From Candidatus Scatomorpha stercorigallinarum (GTDB taxonomy: Bacteria > Bacillota_A > Clostridia > Oscillospirales > Oscillospiraceae), in the NCBI GenBank assembly GCA_018713375.1, contig DVOV01000088.1, positions 1 to 6,812 on the forward strand: DNA of 6,812 bases. Reading direction: 5' to 3'. The notes under the pieces were generated by a model. The model was not told the origin of the DNA and made no database searches. It saw only the letters and a program-made list of their open reading frames with translations. A program made the translations under genes and the position numbers. This document shows, one piece after another, positions 4,932 to 6,812 of the stretch; the stretch's first letter is position 1, and each line of letters begins with the position of its first letter.

Positions 4932-6122
4932 TTATTCCGTCAGGAACTTTTCCAGCCGATCCAGCCCTTCCCTGATGTTATCCATGCTGGTGGCGTATGT
5001 CCAGCGGACGAAGTCCCTGATGCCAAAGCCCGAACAGGGCACCACGGCCACCCGCGCCTGTTTGAGGAAGGCCTCGGCGAACACGTCGTCGTTCTCAATG
5101 ACAACGCCGCCGATGGCGCGGCCGATGAGCTTTTCGATGTTCATCATCACATAAAACGCGCCGTCCGGCATGATGCAGCTCACGCCGGGTATCGTGTTCA
5201 TACGGCGCACGATGTAGTTGCGTCGCTCTTCAAACACCTTGCGCATGTCCTCAATGGTGTCCTGCTGGCCGGATAGCGCCTCCACGGCCGCCCACTGGCT
5301 GATGGTGGAAGGGGCGCCCGTCGAGTGGCTGAGGTAATTGCCCATCAGCCGGGCGATTTCCCTGTTGGACGCCGAGTAGCCGATGCGCCAGCCCGTCATG
5401 GCGTAGCTTTTGGAAACGCCGTTGACGACGATGGTGCGTTCCTTCACGTCCCCGCCCAGCGAGGCGAAGCTGACGAAGGGCTTGCCGTCGTACATCAGCT
5501 TGTAGTATATCTCGTCGGCTATCACGTAGAGGTCGTACTTTACGCAAACCTCAGCGATGGCGCGCAGCTCCGCTTCCGTATACACCATGCCCGTGGGGTT
5601 GGAAGGGTTATTGAGTATCAGCGCCTTGGTGCGCGGGGTGATAGCCGCTTCCAGCTGCGCGGGAGCCATCTTGAAGCCCGCTGCCTCAGCCGTTTCCACC
5701 ACGACCGGAACGCCGCCGCATATGCTCACCATCTCGCAGTAGCTCACCCAGTAGGGAGCGGGCACTATCACCTCGTCGCCGGGGTCGAGCAGCACCCTCA
5801 GCGCCGCATATACGTTGTGCTTCGCGCCGGAGGCGATGACGATCTGCGTGTAGTCATAGTCCAGGCCGCAGTCGGCCTTCAGCCGCTCGGCGGCGGCCTC
5901 GCGCAGCTGCACGATGCCCGCGGCGGGTGTATATTTCGTCTTGCCCTCGCGGATGGCGGCGATGCCGGCCTCGGAGATGTTCTCCGGCGTCATGAAATCC
6001 GGCTCTCCTGTGCCGAAGCTGATGACATCCAGCCCGTCGGCTTTCATCTGCTTGGCCAGCGAGTCGATGGCCAGCGTGGTGGAGGGGTTGACCCTCATTG
6101 CGATCTTTGACAGTTCCTTCAT
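4932..6122 (-). CDS. Class I PLP-dependent aminotransferase, aspartate aminotransferase type
   Basis: A fold-type I aminotransferase of 396 residues, full length for subgroup I-beta aspartate aminotransferases (Thermus and Bacillus AspB type). It moves the amino group of aspartate to 2-oxoglutarate, and some members also use prephenate. Visible marks: SFGTGEPDF (35-43), SGAKHN (99-104; K102 is at the place of the lysine that reads the distal carboxylate in the Thermus enzyme), YWVSY (124-128), NNPSNPTG (171-178), IADEIYY (201-207, D203 for the PLP ring nitrogen), NGVSKSYAMTGWRIGY (234-249, Schiff-base K238 and R246) and FVRWTYATS (371-379, R373 for the alpha-carboxylate). The start is ATG 6122, with GGGAAG 8 nt upstream; a GTG three codons earlier is worse placed. 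It has its own promoter just upstream and leads the cwlD-radA-DUF6873 operon. Exact substrate is not proven by sequence. Confidence 0.93.
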   Translation of the reverse strand: MKELSKIAMRVNPSTTLAIDSLAKQMKADGLDVISFGTGEPDFMTPENISEAGIAAIREGKTKYTPAAGIVQLREAAAERLKADCGLDYDYTQIVIASGAKHNVYAALRVLLDPGDEVIVPAPYWVSYCEMVSICGGVPVVVETAEAAGFKMAPAQLEAAITPRTKALILNNPSNPTGMVYTEAELRAIAEVCVKYDLYVIADEIYYKLMYDGKPFVSFASLGGDVKERTIVVNGVSKSYAMTGWRIGYSASNREIARLMGNYLSHSTGAPSTISQWAAVEALSGQQDTIEDMRKVFEERRNYIVRRMNTIPGVSCIMPDGAFYVMMNIEKLIGRAIGGVVIENDDVFAEAFLKQARVAVVPCSGFGIRDFVRWTYATSMDNIREGLDRLEKFLTE

Positions 6123-6154
6123 AAGGCACACTTCCCATTATTTTGTATGCCCTA

Positions 6155-6184
6155 ATTATATATCTCCATTTCCGCCCTTTTCAA
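6155..6184 (-). promoter_or_regulatory. Sigma-A-type promoter for the aminotransferase-cwlD-radA-DUF6873 operon
   Basis: On the minus strand TTGAAA (6184-6179) and a consensus TATAAT (6160-6155) are 18 nt apart. The start of transcription would be near 6148, leaving a leader of about 25 nt before ATG 6122. The -35 box begins 7 nt after the stop codon of the NIF3-like gene. No other promoter of this quality is visible between here and 2799. Confidence 0.72.
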
Positions 6185-6191
6185 CCCCAGC

Positions 6192-6812
6192 TCAAACGAA
6201 GAACTTCTCCGGCTGCCGGCAAACGGCGCTGATGCGCACGTCGAGCTCAGGCAAGTCCGCGCGCAGCCAACCTGCGAGCACGGGCACGACCACGTTCTCC
6301 GTGGGGAAATGCCCGCCGTCCACCAGGTTGATGCCCAGCTCGTTGGCGGCGATGAACTCGTGGTGCTTGACGTCCGCGGTGACATAGGTGTCGCAGCCGC
6401 GCTCGAGCGCCAGGTACATATCCCCCGCCCCGGCGCCGCCGCAGAGCCCGATACGCTTCACCGGACGCCCGGGCCCGGCGTAGCGCAGCCCGTTTGCGCC
6501 CAGCGCCAGCTTCACACGCGATAGGAACTCGCCAAACTCAACGGCCTCAGGCAGCTCCGCGATGCGGCTGATCCATTCCTCGCTGTTCAGCACCCCCTGC
6601 ACCTGCGCGCCGAGAGCGGCGGCCAGCGCGTCGTTCACGCCGCCCTGCGCCGCGTCCAGGTTCGTGTGCATGCAGATGGCGGACATCCCGCGGCCCAGCA
6701 GGGCCACAAGCTTTCGCCCCGTGAGGTCTCCGTCCGTTACGCTCTTGATGCTGCCGAAGATGAGGGGGTGGTGGGAGACGATGAGCTCCGCACCCAGTTC
6801 CGCCGCCTCCGC
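6192..6812 (-). CDS. NIF3/YbgI-family dinuclear metal-binding protein (N-terminus cut by window edge)
   Basis: The last 206 residues of a NIF3-like protein (PF01784), a widespread toroidal hexamer with two metal ions per subunit; members are often labelled GTP cyclohydrolase I type 2, but the biological role is unsettled. The visible part has VSHHPLIF (metal His pair at 14-15 of the visible part), MHTNLD (48-53, His and Asp ligands), GGAGAGDM (125-132), VTADVKHHEF (144-153) and DGGHFPTEN (165-173, His and Glu ligands). About 40-60 N-terminal residues lie beyond the right edge. There is no PII-like insertion between the halves, so it is the short E. coli YbgI-type form rather than the long B. 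subtilis YqfO form. Its stop lies just before the aminotransferase promoter. In many Firmicutes the gene upstream is the tRNA methyltransferase trmK, which is not visible here. Confidence 0.93.
   Translation of the reverse strand, partial: AEAAELGAELIVSHHPLIFGSIKSVTDGDLTGRKLVALLGRGMSAICMHTNLDAAQGGVNDALAAALGAQVQGVLNSEEWISRIAELPEAVEFGEFLSRVKLALGANGLRYAGPGRPVKRIGLCGGAGAGDMYLALERGCDTYVTADVKHHEFIAANELGINLVDGGHFPTENVVVPVLAGWLRADLPELDVRISAVCRQPEKFFV

Noticed and set aside
5325..6110. A 261-codon open frame on the plus strand opposite the aminotransferase
   Set aside because: Shadow frame without motif or ribosome site. The aminotransferase active-site residues are all on the minus strand.

Overview
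The window looks like chromosome from a GC-rich, spore-forming Firmicute of the class Clostridia. The signs are AGGAGG-type ribosome sites, some TTG and GTG starts, and Clostridia-like versions of radA, cwlD and a DUF6873-type protein. The taxonomic call is inference. No tRNA, rRNA, CRISPR array, insertion sequence or phage gene is visible, and no classical defence or biosynthetic island is present.

Layout. Bases 1-689 (minus) hold the N-terminal part of a serine hydrolase of the class C beta-lactamase/PBP fold, cut by the left edge. A divergent intergenic region (690-854) carries a very good sigma-A-type promoter for it. On the plus strand 855-2063 is anmK (anhydro-MurNAc kinase), the only plus-strand gene. 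It converges with, and overlaps by 14 bp, a tightly packed minus-strand operon. In order of transcription this is: a class I aspartate-type aminotransferase (6122-4932, with its own promoter at 6184-6155), the amidase cwlD (4885-4151), radA (4154-2796) and a DUF6873-like protein (2799-2050). The last three genes are joined by two ATGA stop/start overlaps, so translational coupling is likely. The right edge holds a NIF3/YbgI-family metalloprotein (6812-6192, N-terminus cut), directly upstream of the aminotransferase promoter.

How they may work together. AnmK, CwlD and the serine hydrolase all point to peptidoglycan turnover. CwlD makes muramic delta-lactam in spore cortex. Lytic transglycosylases such as the germination enzyme SleB release 1,6-anhydro-muropeptides. 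AnmK returns anhydroMurNAc to MurNAc-6-P. RadA (recombination intermediates) and the aminotransferase are housekeeping genes that share the operon.

The least ordinary signals are RNA-level. A strong intrinsic terminator reading on the plus strand lies inside the first codons of the DUF6873 gene, so the anmK transcript may run antisense across that whole gene. A perfect palindrome spans the two convergent stop codons. A 9-bp inverted repeat covers the cwlD ribosome site.
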